Of a DNA stretch of 64,000 nucleotides, positions 44,491 through 53,151 are shown one piece after another. The translations under genes were made by a program, and so were the position numbers. Positions within the stretch are counted from its first letter, which is position 1. Every line of letters begins with the position of its first letter. The stretch is from Dongia_B soli (GTDB lineage: Bacteria; Pseudomonadota; Alphaproteobacteria; Dongiales; Dongiaceae), in assembly GCF_034044715.1 (NCBI RefSeq), contig NZ_JAXCLW010000001.1, positions 496,001 through 560,000 of the forward strand. The letters are read 5' to 3'. Under the pieces are notes generated by a model. It was not told where the DNA came from. It made no database searches and saw only the letters and a program-made list of their open reading frames with translations.

Positions 44491-45459
44491 ATGGACATGT
44501 TGAGCGGCTTCGGCATTTTCGCGCTGGCGATTCTGGTATTGGTGCTTTTGACCGTCTTCATGTCGGTGAAATCCGTGCCGCAAGGCCGCGAATGGACGGT
44601 GGAGCGCTTCGGCCGCTATACCCATACGCTGCGCCCCGGCCTCGCTTTCATCGTGCCCTTCGTCGATCGCATCGGCGCCCGCATCAATATGATGGAATCG
44701 GTGCTGGATGTGCCGACCCAGGAGATCATCACCAAGGACAACGCCATGGTGAGTGTCGATGGCGTCGTCTTCTATCAGGTGCTCGATGCCGCCAAGGCCT
44801 CCTATGAAGTGAACAACTTGGAGAACGCCATCCTCAACCTCACCATGACCAATATCCGTACGGTCATGGGGTCGATGGATCTCGACGAATTGCTGTCGCA
44901 ACGCGATCGCATCAATTCCCAGTTGCTGCATGTCGTCGACGACGCCACCAGCACCTGGGGCGTCAAGGTGACCCGCATCGAGATCAAGGATATCGCGCCG
45001 CCCCGCGATCTGGTGGAATCCATGGCCCGGCAGATGAAAGCGGAACGCGACAAGCGCGCCAATATCCTGGAAGCCGAAGGCCTGCGTCAGGCGGCGATTC
45101 TGCGCGCCGAAGGCGAGAAGCAATCCGCCATTCTGGAAGCCGAAGGCCGCCGCGAAGCGGCCTTCCGCGAAGCCGAGGCGCGCGAGCGTTCGGCCGAAGC
45201 CGAAGCAAAGGCCACCCAGGTTGTCTCGGAAGCAATTGCCAAAGGCGATGTCCAGGCGATCAACTATTTCCTCGGCACGAAATATGTCGAAGCCTTGCAG
45301 CAGGTCGCCTCGGCGCCCAATCAGAAGATCATCATGATGCCGCTGGAAGCGGCCAATGTGATCGGTGCGATTGGCGGCATCGCCGAACTGGCGAAACAGG
45401 CGATGACGCAGCAGGCCACCAGCCGCGGCGGCAGCGTGCCGCGCGTGCCGAATAGCTGA
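44491..45459 (+). CDS. SPFH/stomatin-family membrane protein (QmcA-like)
   Basis: 322 residues; ATG 44497 is an alternative start with better ribosome-site spacing. An N-terminal membrane helix (FGIFALAILVLVLLTVFM) is followed by the SPFH domain (VPQGREWTVERFGRYTHTLRPGL, VDGVVFYQVLDAAKASYEV, LTMTNIRTVMGSMDLDELLSQRD) and a long Glu/Ala-rich helix of repeating EAEG units from about 190 to 250. Such proteins form large membrane rings and organise microdomains. It is followed by an NfeD gene, its standard partner. Confidence 0.93.
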   Translation: MDMLSGFGIFALAILVLVLLTVFMSVKSVPQGREWTVERFGRYTHTLRPGLAFIVPFVDRIGARINMMESVLDVPTQEIITKDNAMVSVDGVVFYQVLDAAKASYEVNNLENAILNLTMTNIRTVMGSMDLDELLSQRDRINSQLLHVVDDATSTWGVKVTRIEIKDIAPPRDLVESMARQMKAERDKRANILEAEGLRQAAILRAEGEKQSAILEAEGRREAAFREAEARERSAEAEAKATQVVSEAIAKGDVQAINYFLGTKYVEALQQVASAPNQKIIMMPLEAANVIGAIGGIAELAKQAMTQQATSRGGSVPRVPNS

Positions 45460-45479
45460 AGCTCGATCGGATCGAAACC

Positions 45480-45938
45480 GTGATCGATTTTCTGTCGCAT
45501 ATCGCCTTCTGGCACTGGTGGATCCTGGCGGTGGCGCTCGCCATCATCGAGATCATCGCACCTGGCGTCTTCTTCATCTGGCTGGCGGGCGCCGCCGTCC
45601 TGACCGGTGTGATCGCGCTGGTTCTTCCCAATCTCGGCTGGGAAGCGGAGACCCTGGTTTTTGCCGTGCTGGCGATCATCAGCATCATCGCCTGGCAACG
45701 CATTGGCCGGCGCTTGATGCGCGCCACCAACACGACCACGCTCAATCAACGCGGCGCGCAATTGATCGGCCGCACTGTCTCCCTGACCGAGCCGATCATC
45801 AACGGCCGCGGCACTGCCCGCATCAACGACACGGTCTGGCGGGTCGAAGGTGCAGATATGCCGGCCGGAAGCGTTGTCAAAGTGACCGGTGTCGATGGCA
45901 CGATTTTGAAAGTCGAACGGGCCTCGCCAGCTGGTTGA
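45480..45938 (+). CDS. NfeD-family membrane protein
   Basis: 152 residues. Two or three hydrophobic segments (FWHWWILAVALAIIEIIAPGVFFIWLAGAAVLTGVIAL and ETLVFAVLAIISIIAW) precede a C-terminal OB-fold domain (LIGRTVSLTEPIINGRGTARINDTVWRVEG). NfeD proteins bind SPFH proteins and regulate or anchor the complex. It is 20 bases after the stomatin gene, so the two form an operon. Confidence 0.92.
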   Translation: MIDFLSHIAFWHWWILAVALAIIEIIAPGVFFIWLAGAAVLTGVIALVLPNLGWEAETLVFAVLAIISIIAWQRIGRRLMRATNTTTLNQRGAQLIGRTVSLTEPIINGRGTARINDTVWRVEGADMPAGSVVKVTGVDGTILKVERASPAG

Positions 45939-45971
45939 TGCTCCGGACTTAGCGTGTCTGCCAAATAGGAA

Positions 45972-46664
45972 TCACACCAGTCCTGCCACCAGCTGCTTCA
46001 CCTGTCGGGTCAACATGCGTTTGGTGGGGCCGGCGATCGGGCAGCTATCCTGGTCGATACGGCCCGCTTTCAGATTGACCAGCCAATGCATGAAATAGGT
46101 CAGGCTGAGCGCGCCCAGGACTTCGGCCGCGCTGCGGATATCCGCCTGTTTGCCGATATGTCCCCGCTCCTGCAAGGCACCGAGCAGACGGCCGAACAGA
46201 TCGACCCGCATCAGGTCGCCACCTTCCCATTCCACCGCCATGCTGGATGAGGGGCTGGTGAAGGCCGCCACCAGCAACTCCTGCCACGCATTGCCGTCAA
46301 GGTAATCCGGCGTGGTGTTGAGATCGGCTTCCATCAATTTGATGATTGCCTTCACCGGATCGACCGAGGGCTCGAGGATCACGGCCTCGCTCGCCTTGCG
46401 CACCATCTCCAGATCGGCGCGATAAAGCGCCAGGGTGATATCGCCCTTGGATTTGAAATAGTTGTAGAGGGTTCCGACCGATAACTCCGCCGCCGCGGCG
46501 ATCTCTTCCATACTCGTTGCGGCATAACCCTGTTTACCAAACAGGCGGGCACTGACGGCCAGAATGGCCTCGCGCCGCTTTTTCTTCTGTTGATCGCGCA
46601 ACCCGCTCATATCGTTGCCGGCACCTTCATGCGACTCGCCATTTTCCACGGCTTGCGTCACCAT
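45972..46664 (-). CDS. TetR-family transcriptional regulator
   Basis: 230 residues if started at 46664. The helix-turn-helix is RREAILAVSARLFGKQGYAATSMEEIAAAAELSVGTLYNYFKSKGDI, a typical TetR N-terminus. The ligand domain shows no specific relation. It is divergent from the aminotransferase and likely regulates it. ATG 46664 lies against the edge of a repeat element and has no ribosome site, whereas ATG 46610 (MSGLRDQQKKKRREAIL) follows a GAAGG. The shorter form, 212 residues, may be the true protein. Confidence 0.85.
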   Translation of the reverse strand: MVTQAVENGESHEGAGNDMSGLRDQQKKKRREAILAVSARLFGKQGYAATSMEEIAAAAELSVGTLYNYFKSKGDITLALYRADLEMVRKASEAVILEPSVDPVKAIIKLMEADLNTTPDYLDGNAWQELLVAAFTSPSSSMAVEWEGGDLMRVDLFGRLLGALQERGHIGKQADIRSAAEVLGALSLTYFMHWLVNLKAGRIDQDSCPIAGPTKRMLTRQVKQLVAGLV

Positions 46665-46806
46665 TAGAGCCGGATGATCACAAGTGCAATCGCTGAAGCG
46701 ACTGCATTTGTGATCTGAATCCGTCTCTATTCGACAAAGTAGAGGGCGATTCAGCTTTCATGTTGAAGCAGATCTGCTTCAACATGAAACCGTCGCGCTC
46801 CAGCGA
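46664..46806 (+). repeat. Palindromic interspersed repeat, copy 2, with two hairpins
   Basis: The right half (46740-46804) matches copy 1: TAGAGGGCGATTCAG, a perfect 34-base palindrome 46756-46789 with core GAAGCAGATCTGCTTC, then CGCTCCAGC. The left half holds a 40-base imperfect palindrome (46676-46715, arms GATCACAAGTGCA and TGCATTTGTGATC). The ends TTAGAGCC and CGCTCCAG are imperfect inverted repeats. The layout suggests a short non-coding mobile element inserted between the divergent TetR and aminotransferase genes. Confidence 0.65.
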
Positions 46807-46909
46807 TCCCCCGCAGGCCTGCAAGTCCGGAAAAGAGCGCTTGCCGAAGAATTTTGAAATCATTATAAAATTATAACGATTCTTGAAAAGACTCATCTTG
46901 GAGGATCCC

Positions 46910-48343
46910 ATGACCGCCTCGACAGCGGTGCCGGCGACCGGCTTTCAGGCATTGAACCGCAATGATGTCCAGGAGATCTGGCGCAAGGACCATGATCATT
47001 TCCTGCATCCCTGGACTCATTTCGATAGTTTCAAGAAAGACGGCTCGCTGATCATGGCTGCGGCCGAAGGCGCCTATGTTTATGACGCCTCCGGCAAGCG
47101 CTATCTCGACGGCATCGGCGGTTTATGGTGCGTCAATATCGGCTATGGCCGGCGCGAGATTGCCGAGGCCATCAGCCGCCAGGCTTTGCAGCTCGCTTAT
47201 TTCAATCCCTTCGTCGATACCACCAATATCCCCGCGGCCGAATTGGCGGCGAAGCTGGCTGAGCTCGCGCCGGGCAGTCTCAATCACGTCTTCTTCACCT
47301 GTGGCGGCTCGACCGCCAATGACACGGCCGTGCGCCTGATCCAGTATTACCAGAGCCGCCGCGGCAAGCGTGACAAGGTGCATGTGATCTGCCGCCGCGA
47401 CGGCTATCACGGCAGCACCTATCTGACCGGTTCGATGAGTGGCAAGCCGGCCGATCGCAGCCCTAATCTGCATTTCATCACCGATTTCGTGCATCATGTC
47501 TCCTCGCCGAATGTGTACCGCCGGCCGGAGGGCATGAGCGAGGAAGCCTTCTGCGACCAGCTCGTCGCCGAGCTGGAAGCCAAGATTCTGGAACTGGGCG
47601 CTGACAAGGTGGCGGCTTTCTTCGCCGAGCCGGTGCTGGGCGCCGGCGGCGTCATCGTGCCGCCCAAAGGTTATCATCAGAAAACCCGGGAACTCTGCCG
47701 CAAACTCGATGTGATCTATGTCTCGGATGAGGTCGTCACCGGCTTCGGCCGCCTGGGTCATTTCTTCGCCTCTAAGGATGTCTTCGGCATCGAGCCGGAT
47801 ATCATCATCTGCGCCAAAGGCCTGACCTCGGGTTATCAGCCACTCGGCGCCTGCATCTATTCGGATGCGATCCATGAGGTGATCAGTGCGCCGGATCCGG
47901 ATGGCTGGTTCACCAACGGCTATACCTATTCCGGCCATCCGATCGCCTGCGCGGCGGGCCTGGCGAACATCGAACTGATGGAGCGCGAGGATCTCTGCGG
48001 CCATGTGCGGGAAGTCGGTCCCTATCTGATGCAGCAATTGAACACCTTGCGCGACCTGCCGATCGTCGGCGATGTCCGCGGCCATCATTTCATGATGTGC
48101 GTCGAGAATGTCGCCGATCCGGCGACCAAGGAACTATTCCCGGACGAGGTCAATATCGGCAAGCGCATCGCCGATCATTGCGAGCGCCTCGGCCTCATCG
48201 TGCGACCGATCGGCGCCCTCAACATCATCTCACCGCCGCTCGTCCTGACCCGCGCCCAAGTCGATGAACTGGTGGGCATCCTGCGCCAGTCGATCGAGGC
48301 GACGATGAAGGACCTCAAGGCCGAAGGCTTCATGAAGGCCTGA
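46910..48343 (+). CDS. Class III omega-aminotransferase (putrescine/beta-alanine-pyruvate type)
   Basis: 477 residues from ATG 46910, preceded by GGAGG. The N-terminus DVQEIWRKDHDHFLHPWTHFDSFKKDG is typical of the amine:pyruvate group (SpuC and relatives). CGGSTANDTA binds PLP phosphate, D273-E274 contact the cofactor ring and K303 in CAKGLTSGYQPLGA forms the Schiff base. It should transaminate an omega-amino compound with pyruvate. It is controlled perhaps by the divergent TetR protein and ends in a strong terminator. Confidence 0.88.
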   Translation: MTASTAVPATGFQALNRNDVQEIWRKDHDHFLHPWTHFDSFKKDGSLIMAAAEGAYVYDASGKRYLDGIGGLWCVNIGYGRREIAEAISRQALQLAYFNPFVDTTNIPAAELAAKLAELAPGSLNHVFFTCGGSTANDTAVRLIQYYQSRRGKRDKVHVICRRDGYHGSTYLTGSMSGKPADRSPNLHFITDFVHHVSSPNVYRRPEGMSEEAFCDQLVAELEAKILELGADKVAAFFAEPVLGAGGVIVPPKGYHQKTRELCRKLDVIYVSDEVVTGFGRLGHFFASKDVFGIEPDIIICAKGLTSGYQPLGACIYSDAIHEVISAPDPDGWFTNGYTYSGHPIACAAGLANIELMEREDLCGHVREVGPYLMQQLNTLRDLPIVGDVRGHHFMMCVENVADPATKELFPDEVNIGKRIADHCERLGLIVRPIGALNIISPPLVLTRAQVDELVGILRQSIEATMKDLKAEGFMKA

Positions 48344-48362
48344 TCGTTAAGGACTGCAAAAT

Positions 48363-48395
48363 AAAAGGGCGATGCCGGCGGCATCGCCCTTTTTT
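48363..48395. terminator. Bidirectional terminator
   Basis: AAAAGGGCGATGCC 48363-48376 pairs with GGCATCGCCCTTTT 48380-48393 around a 3-base loop, ending in a run of six T. It separates the convergent aminotransferase and DUF4139 genes. Confidence 0.85.
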
Positions 48396-48410
48396 GGCCG
48401 GGCAACCGCA

Positions 48411-49850
48411 TTACATTGAGACGCGCACCTTATAGGTCAGTTTGGCGCTGCCTTCGGCCGGCACCTGGATCTGCCATTGTGCCGTCTGGGCGTTCACCTG
48501 CTCATGCGTCGCTGATTCTTCCAGCATCTTCCACTGACCCGGCAGCACTTCCCGCAAGGTGGCGGTCACCGCCTCCTTCTTGGCATTCTTCAATTCGATT
48601 TCGTAGGACGATTCAAAAACCTTGTCGCTGATCTTGTCGAAGGTCGCCTGCTTCGCCCGCGCAGTAACGTCGAAAGCCTCACCCAGTGTCAGGTCGACAT
48701 GTTCATTCTTTGGCGTGTGATCGATATGATCCTCGCCGACGAAGATCGCCTCGCCGGTATCATCCGCCTTATAGACCCGCATCGTGCCCTGTGGCAGCGG
48801 CATGCCAAGTTTCGCCGCCTCGCTATTGTCGAATTTCACCCGGATACTGGCATTGACGCGCTTCGGATCTGACGCGTTGCGATCGAAATAGCTGCCGTAA
48901 CGTTGCGACAGATTCTCGAAGAGATAGGTCTTGGTCACCGGAATGCCGATTGCATCGAGCAAGGCCACCTGCTTGGTCTGGTTTTCATTGATCGTGGTCG
49001 GCCGATCGAGGCTGTAGAGATGATATTCGAAAGCCGCCTGTTCGCGCATCTTCGGCGCCGGCATCACATCGGTCGCACCCGCCGCCATATTGAGCGGACG
49101 GGCGAATTCCTGCTGCACCTGATTGATGTTACCGGCGACAAGCTGCAACTTGGCATCCTTATAGGTGATGCCGCTCTGATTGGTCAGCGTCACCCAGCCG
49201 TTCAGATTGATGGTCTTCTCATCGGGCGACAGTTCGGCGACGTAATCCGCCGACCAGGAGAGGCCACGGCTCAGATAGGACAGCACGAGCGGCACTTCGC
49301 CGGCTTGCGGGCTGTTCAGCCTCACGACCAAAGTCGGGCGCGCCCGCAGATTGGCCGGCACCGCGCTGAAGACCAGGCGGCCGGGTGCCGCCGTTTCGAT
49401 GCGGTCGCCGATTTGCAACACCACATTGCCATCGGCAACGCTGAGCACCGTTGCTTCTTCCGCGGTATCCGCGCCGGTCTCGGAATTTGTGCGGATCACG
49501 CGGATCTTCTGGCCCACGGATTTTTCCAGGATTTTCTGCGAGGTCAGCAGGTCGAAATCGAAATTCTGCTCGATCACCGAAATCTGTGCATCCTTCGATG
49601 TCAGCAGCGCCGTTTCCGGGCGCATGCCACCGGAGACCTCGACGAAAGCGAGGTCGTTCTCACCCTGGATGAGATTCACCTTTCGGCTATCGCGGATCAG
49701 GGCGAGATCGTTGTTGTAGATGGTGACGGCCACCGAGGTCTGCTGCTCCGGCGTGACCGTGGCTTCATCGGCCGATGCCGCGCCGCCGGTCAGTCCGGCC
49801 ACAGCGAGGCCGGAAATCAGAGCCGTGGCGGCGAGAAAATTGGATCGCAT
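48411..49850 (-). CDS. DUF4139-domain secreted protein
   Basis: 479 residues from ATG 49850. MRSNFLAATALISGLAVAGLTGGAASADE is a signal peptide. The mature chain begins with VAVTIYNNDLALIRDSRKVNLIQGENDLAF and contains GLSWSADYVAELSPDEKTINLNGWVTLTNQSGITYKDAKLQLVAG, the hallmark of DUF4139. Beta-rich, periplasmic or outer surface; function not known. The single gene has its terminator downstream at 48395-48363. Confidence 0.85.
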   Translation of the reverse strand: MRSNFLAATALISGLAVAGLTGGAASADEATVTPEQQTSVAVTIYNNDLALIRDSRKVNLIQGENDLAFVEVSGGMRPETALLTSKDAQISVIEQNFDFDLLTSQKILEKSVGQKIRVIRTNSETGADTAEEATVLSVADGNVVLQIGDRIETAAPGRLVFSAVPANLRARPTLVVRLNSPQAGEVPLVLSYLSRGLSWSADYVAELSPDEKTINLNGWVTLTNQSGITYKDAKLQLVAGNINQVQQEFARPLNMAAGATDVMPAPKMREQAAFEYHLYSLDRPTTINENQTKQVALLDAIGIPVTKTYLFENLSQRYGSYFDRNASDPKRVNASIRVKFDNSEAAKLGMPLPQGTMRVYKADDTGEAIFVGEDHIDHTPKNEHVDLTLGEAFDVTARAKQATFDKISDKVFESSYEIELKNAKKEAVTATLREVLPGQWKMLEESATHEQVNAQTAQWQIQVPAEGSAKLTYKVRVSM

Positions 49851-49985
49851 ATCCGCTCCCGAAATTGAAACTCGACGGCGGCATATTGGACGCGCAATTG
49901 CGGAAAAACTATGACGAAGCGCACGTGAAACTAAGGCGCAGGCGTCACAATTCGGCAAGGCGGCGGAAATGCTCAGAGGAAATGC

Positions 49986-50579
49986 TCAGAGACGGCTGCG
50001 CGCGCGCAAGGCCTGGATCAGCGTGCCGTCATCGAGATAATCCAACTCGCCGCCCACCGGCACGCCATGGGCAAGGCGGGAGACCGCGACATTGAAACCC
50101 TGCAGCCGGTCGCTGACATAATGCGCTGTGGTCTGGCCGTCCACTGTCGCGCCCAAGGCCAGTATCACTTCCTTGACCTCGCCGCTTCCGACCCGGCGAT
50201 AGAGCGAAGCAAGATTGAGCTGCTCCGGACCGATTCCATCCAGCGCCGACAACACACCACCCAGGACGTGATAGCGTCCGCGATAAGCTGCGGTACGTTC
50301 CAGTGCCCAGAGATCGGCCACGTCGGTAACGACACAGATACTGCCGCCATCGCGGCGATCGTCCTTGCAGATCGCACAGGGGTCCTGATCGTCGAGATTG
50401 CCGCAAAGTGAGCAGGGCTTGATCGAGCTGGCGACATCCTGCATCGCCTGGATGAGCGGCAGCAGCAGCGATTCCCGTTTCTTGATCAGGAACAGCACGG
50501 CACGCCGCGCCGAACGCGGCCCGAGGCCCGGCAATCGGGACAGAATCTGGATCAGGCGATCGATATCGTTGACGGCCAT
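49986..50579 (-). CDS. recR: Recombination mediator RecR
   Basis: 197 residues, normal length. RecR with RecF/RecO loads RecA at gaps. The helix-hairpin-helix is at the start (RLPGLGPRSARRAVLFLI), the zinc finger has four Cys (CSLCGNLDDQDPCAIC), and the Toprim core follows (ICVVTDVADLWALERTAAYRGRYHVLGGVLSALDGIGP). It is last in dnaX-ybaB-recR, the standard order. Confidence 0.96.
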   Translation of the reverse strand: MAVNDIDRLIQILSRLPGLGPRSARRAVLFLIKKRESLLLPLIQAMQDVASSIKPCSLCGNLDDQDPCAICKDDRRDGGSICVVTDVADLWALERTAAYRGRYHVLGGVLSALDGIGPEQLNLASLYRRVGSGEVKEVILALGATVDGQTTAHYVSDRLQGFNVAVSRLAHGVPVGGELDYLDDGTLIQALRARSRL

Positions 50580-50612
50580 CTATGCGTCCGGCGAGCGGAT
50601 GTCGTGATGCGA

Positions 50613-50936
50613 TTAGAACGGCAGCTTGAAGCCGGGCGGCAATGGCAGGCCGCCGGTCAGCTTCGACATTTCCTCGCTGACATGGGCATCCGCCTTGGTG
50701 CGCGCATCCTTCAGCGCCGCCGTGATCAAATCTTCCAGCACCTCGATCTCGGCCGGGTCGGCCAGTTTCGGATCGATCTTGACACGTCGCGGATCGCCTT
50801 TAGCCGTCATGGTAATGCTGACCATGCCGCCACCCGACTGGCCCGTCACTTCGGCCTGTTCCAGCGCCGCCTGCATCTCCGCCATCTTGGATTGCATCTG
50901 CTGCGCCTGCTTCATCATCTGGCCGAGATTTTTCAT
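50613..50936 (-). CDS. YbaB/EbfC-family nucleoid-associated protein
   Basis: 107 residues. MKNLGQMMKQAQQMQSKMAEMQAALEQ is the Gln/Met-rich helix and VTGQSGGGMVSITMTAKGDPRRVKIDP the conserved core, followed by EDLITAALKDARTKAD. Members bind DNA as dimers. The start overlaps the dnaX stop by four bases, so translation is coupled. Confidence 0.94.
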   Translation of the reverse strand: MKNLGQMMKQAQQMQSKMAEMQAALEQAEVTGQSGGGMVSITMTAKGDPRRVKIDPKLADPAEIEVLEDLITAALKDARTKADAHVSEEMSKLTGGLPLPPGFKLPF

Positions 50937-52867
50937 GGCTCGTCGTCTCCTAATCCATCCATGCCGGCAAAGCCGTCGAGCGCCGCATCCCCTTCAAGCG
51001 AATAATCGGCGTCCAGTTCCGGCGCATCCTCGCCTTCGGCAGCCGCCGATGCCGGCGCCGGGGCGGCAGCCGGCTTATCGCTTGCGATGCCGGCGGTCAA
51101 GTCGCGTACTTCCTCGATCGCTGCCCCCGGCCAGGCCTGCAACACGGCTTTGACCAAGGGATGCTCCGCCGCCTCGGCCTTGGCCGCTGCGGCCTTGGCG
51201 ATCGCCTGCTCTTTCAGCGTCGCCTGCCCCTGGTCGCCCGAAACGCTGATCATCCAGCGCTTGCCGGTCCATTCGCCCAACTTGGCAGCAAGCCGGCTGG
51301 CAAGATCGCGCGGCGCCGTTTCGGCCGGGCGGAACTCGATACGGCCAGTTTCGAAGCGCACCAGATGCACATCTTTCTGCAAATGTGCATGCAGGATCGC
51401 CTCCCGCCGGGCGCTGAACAGCGCCACGACCTCGGCAAAGCTTTGCGGTTGCGGCAAATCGGCCGTCGCCAGGGCGGCACTCGGCTGGCTGCTCGGCTGC
51501 GGCGACGGATTGACCAGCACGCGCGGCGCGGCCATCCCGCCGCCGCTTGCCGCCATCGCCATCCCGCCACCATTCGGCGCCCCGGCGGGACCACCAGATG
51601 ACGGCATCGGTCTCGCGGCACCGGCCGCCGCGCCGCCATTTTCCATCATCTGCTTTACCAGATCCCCCGGGGTCGGCAGATTGGCGGCATGTGTCAGGCG
51701 GATCAGCACCATTTCCGCAGCTGCCAGTGGCTGCGGCGCCTGCTGCACTTCAGATAGGCCCTTCAACAGCATCTGCCAGGTCCGGCTCAGCATCGGCACC
51801 GAGAGATTGGCGGCGAGCGCGCTGCCCTGCTGGCGCTCCGCTTCCGGCGTGGTCGGCTGGTTCAGCACATCGGGCGTGATTTTGGCCCGGGTCAGCCAAT
51901 GGGTCAGGTCGAGCAGGTCCTGGATCACCACCACCGGATCGGCGCCGCCATGATACATGGCCGCCAGTTGCGCCAAGGCGGCGGCGATGTCGCCGCGCAT
52001 GATGCGGTCATAAAGATCGAAAAGCTGCGTGCGGTCGGCCAGACCCAGCATGTCGCGGATTTCGACATCGGTGATCTCGCCATCGCTCAAGGCAATCGCC
52101 TGATCGAGCAGCGACAGACCGTCACGTACCGAACCATCGGCGGCCCGGGCGATCAAGGCCAGTGCCGCAGGGGTAACTTTCGCGCCTTCGCGCTCGGCGA
52201 TCCGGGCGAAATGCGCGGCGAGATCCGCGGCCTCGACGCGCCGCAGGTCGAAACGCTGGCAGCGTGAGAGCACCGTCACCGGCACTTTGCGGATTTCCGT
52301 TGTGGCGAAAATGAATTTCACATGGGCCGGCGGCTCTTCCAGCGTCTTCAGCAAGGCGTTGAACGCCTTTTCGGACAGCATGTGAACTTCGTCGACGATA
52401 TAGACCTTGTAGCGGGCACTGACCGGGCGATAGCGAACGCCGTCGATCAGTTCGCGGATGTCGTCGATGCCGGTCCGGCTCGCGGCATCCATCTCGATGA
52501 CGTCGACATGCCGGTCCTCGGCAATGGCGCGGCAATTATCGCAGACCCCGCAGGGGCTGGCGGTCGGCCCACCGGTGCCGTCCGGGCCGACGCAGTTGAA
52601 GCAGCGCGCGAGGATACGAGCCGTGGTCGTCTTGCCGACCCCGCGCACACCGGTCAGCATGAAGCCATGCGCCAGCCGCCCCTGAGCAATGGCATTGGTC
52701 AGCGTGCGGACCAGGGCTTCCTGGCCGATCATGGTGGTGAAATCGCTCGGCCGGTACTTTCGCGCCAGGACGCGATAAACGCCGTCGCCAGCTTTTTCGG
52801 TCTCCGCGGTCGGCGCGGCAGAAAGCTGGACCGCTTCTGTCTCGGAGATGGAAGTCGGCTCGGTCAT
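50933..52867 (-). CDS. dnaX: DNA polymerase III subunits gamma/tau
   Basis: 644 residues from ATG 52867. The clamp-loader ATPase has the Walker A GVRGVGKTT, a zinc-binding set (CFNC and CGVCDNC), Walker B VYIVDEVHMLS and the sensor AFNALLKTLEEPPAHVKFIFATTE. Domain III ends near 390. A Gly/Ala/Met/Pro linker follows (about 430-475), then the tau-specific C-terminal domains. The frame is open further upstream to 53059, but that DNA is the SRP RNA gene and is not translated. Confidence 0.95.
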   Translation of the reverse strand: MTEPTSISETEAVQLSAAPTAETEKAGDGVYRVLARKYRPSDFTTMIGQEALVRTLTNAIAQGRLAHGFMLTGVRGVGKTTTARILARCFNCVGPDGTGGPTASPCGVCDNCRAIAEDRHVDVIEMDAASRTGIDDIRELIDGVRYRPVSARYKVYIVDEVHMLSEKAFNALLKTLEEPPAHVKFIFATTEIRKVPVTVLSRCQRFDLRRVEAADLAAHFARIAEREGAKVTPAALALIARAADGSVRDGLSLLDQAIALSDGEITDVEIRDMLGLADRTQLFDLYDRIMRGDIAAALAQLAAMYHGGADPVVVIQDLLDLTHWLTRAKITPDVLNQPTTPEAERQQGSALAANLSVPMLSRTWQMLLKGLSEVQQAPQPLAAAEMVLIRLTHAANLPTPGDLVKQMMENGGAAAGAARPMPSSGGPAGAPNGGGMAMAASGGGMAAPRVLVNPSPQPSSQPSAALATADLPQPQSFAEVVALFSARREAILHAHLQKDVHLVRFETGRIEFRPAETAPRDLASRLAAKLGEWTGKRWMISVSGDQGQATLKEQAIAKAAAAKAEAAEHPLVKAVLQAWPGAAIEEVRDLTAGIASDKPAAAPAPASAAAEGEDAPELDADYSLEGDAALDGFAGMDGLGDDEP

Positions 52868-52951
52868 ACGCGGTCGATCTGAATGTCGGATAATTGCAGC
52901 CCTGTGGATATACCCGCCGCGTTTCCGGCGCCGGCTAAAAGCGCGGGAAAC

Positions 52952-53056
52952 GGTGGGAGGCTGGACAACGACCCGAGCGCGAAACTCGTTACGGCTGCTT
53001 CCTTCCGGACCTGACCGGGTTGGCGAGACGCCCGTCCGCCGCCAACCTCCCGCAGC
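52952..53056 (-). ncRNA. ffs: Signal recognition particle RNA (4.5S)
   Basis: The minus strand contains GGTCAGGTCCGGAAGGAAGC, the universally conserved tetraloop and symmetric-loop region of SRP RNA. The ends pair (GGGAGGTTGG near the 5' end with CCAGCCTCCC near 52955), giving a hairpin of about 105 bases. It lies directly upstream of dnaX, its usual place in alphaproteobacteria. The RNA binds Ffh to target membrane proteins. Exact ends are estimated from the pairing. Confidence 0.93.
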
Positions 53057-53057
53057 C

Positions 53058-53063
53058 ATTATA
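53058..53063 (-). promoter_or_regulatory. -10 element of the ffs promoter
   Basis: A perfect TATAAT on the minus strand directly upstream of the SRP RNA 5' end. A TTGCAT lies 19 bases further upstream as a weak -35 candidate. Confidence 0.6.
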
Positions 53064-53151
53064 CCAATATTTTACGATCACTATGCAACTGTATCCTTCG
53101 GGCTTTTTGTGGTCCGGAAAAGCCTTTGAATTCTAAGACCATAGGTTATGT

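Noticed and set aside
52868..53059. Upstream extension of dnaX by 64 codons
   Set aside because: This DNA is the SRP RNA gene, and ATG 52867 gives the normal DnaX N-terminus.
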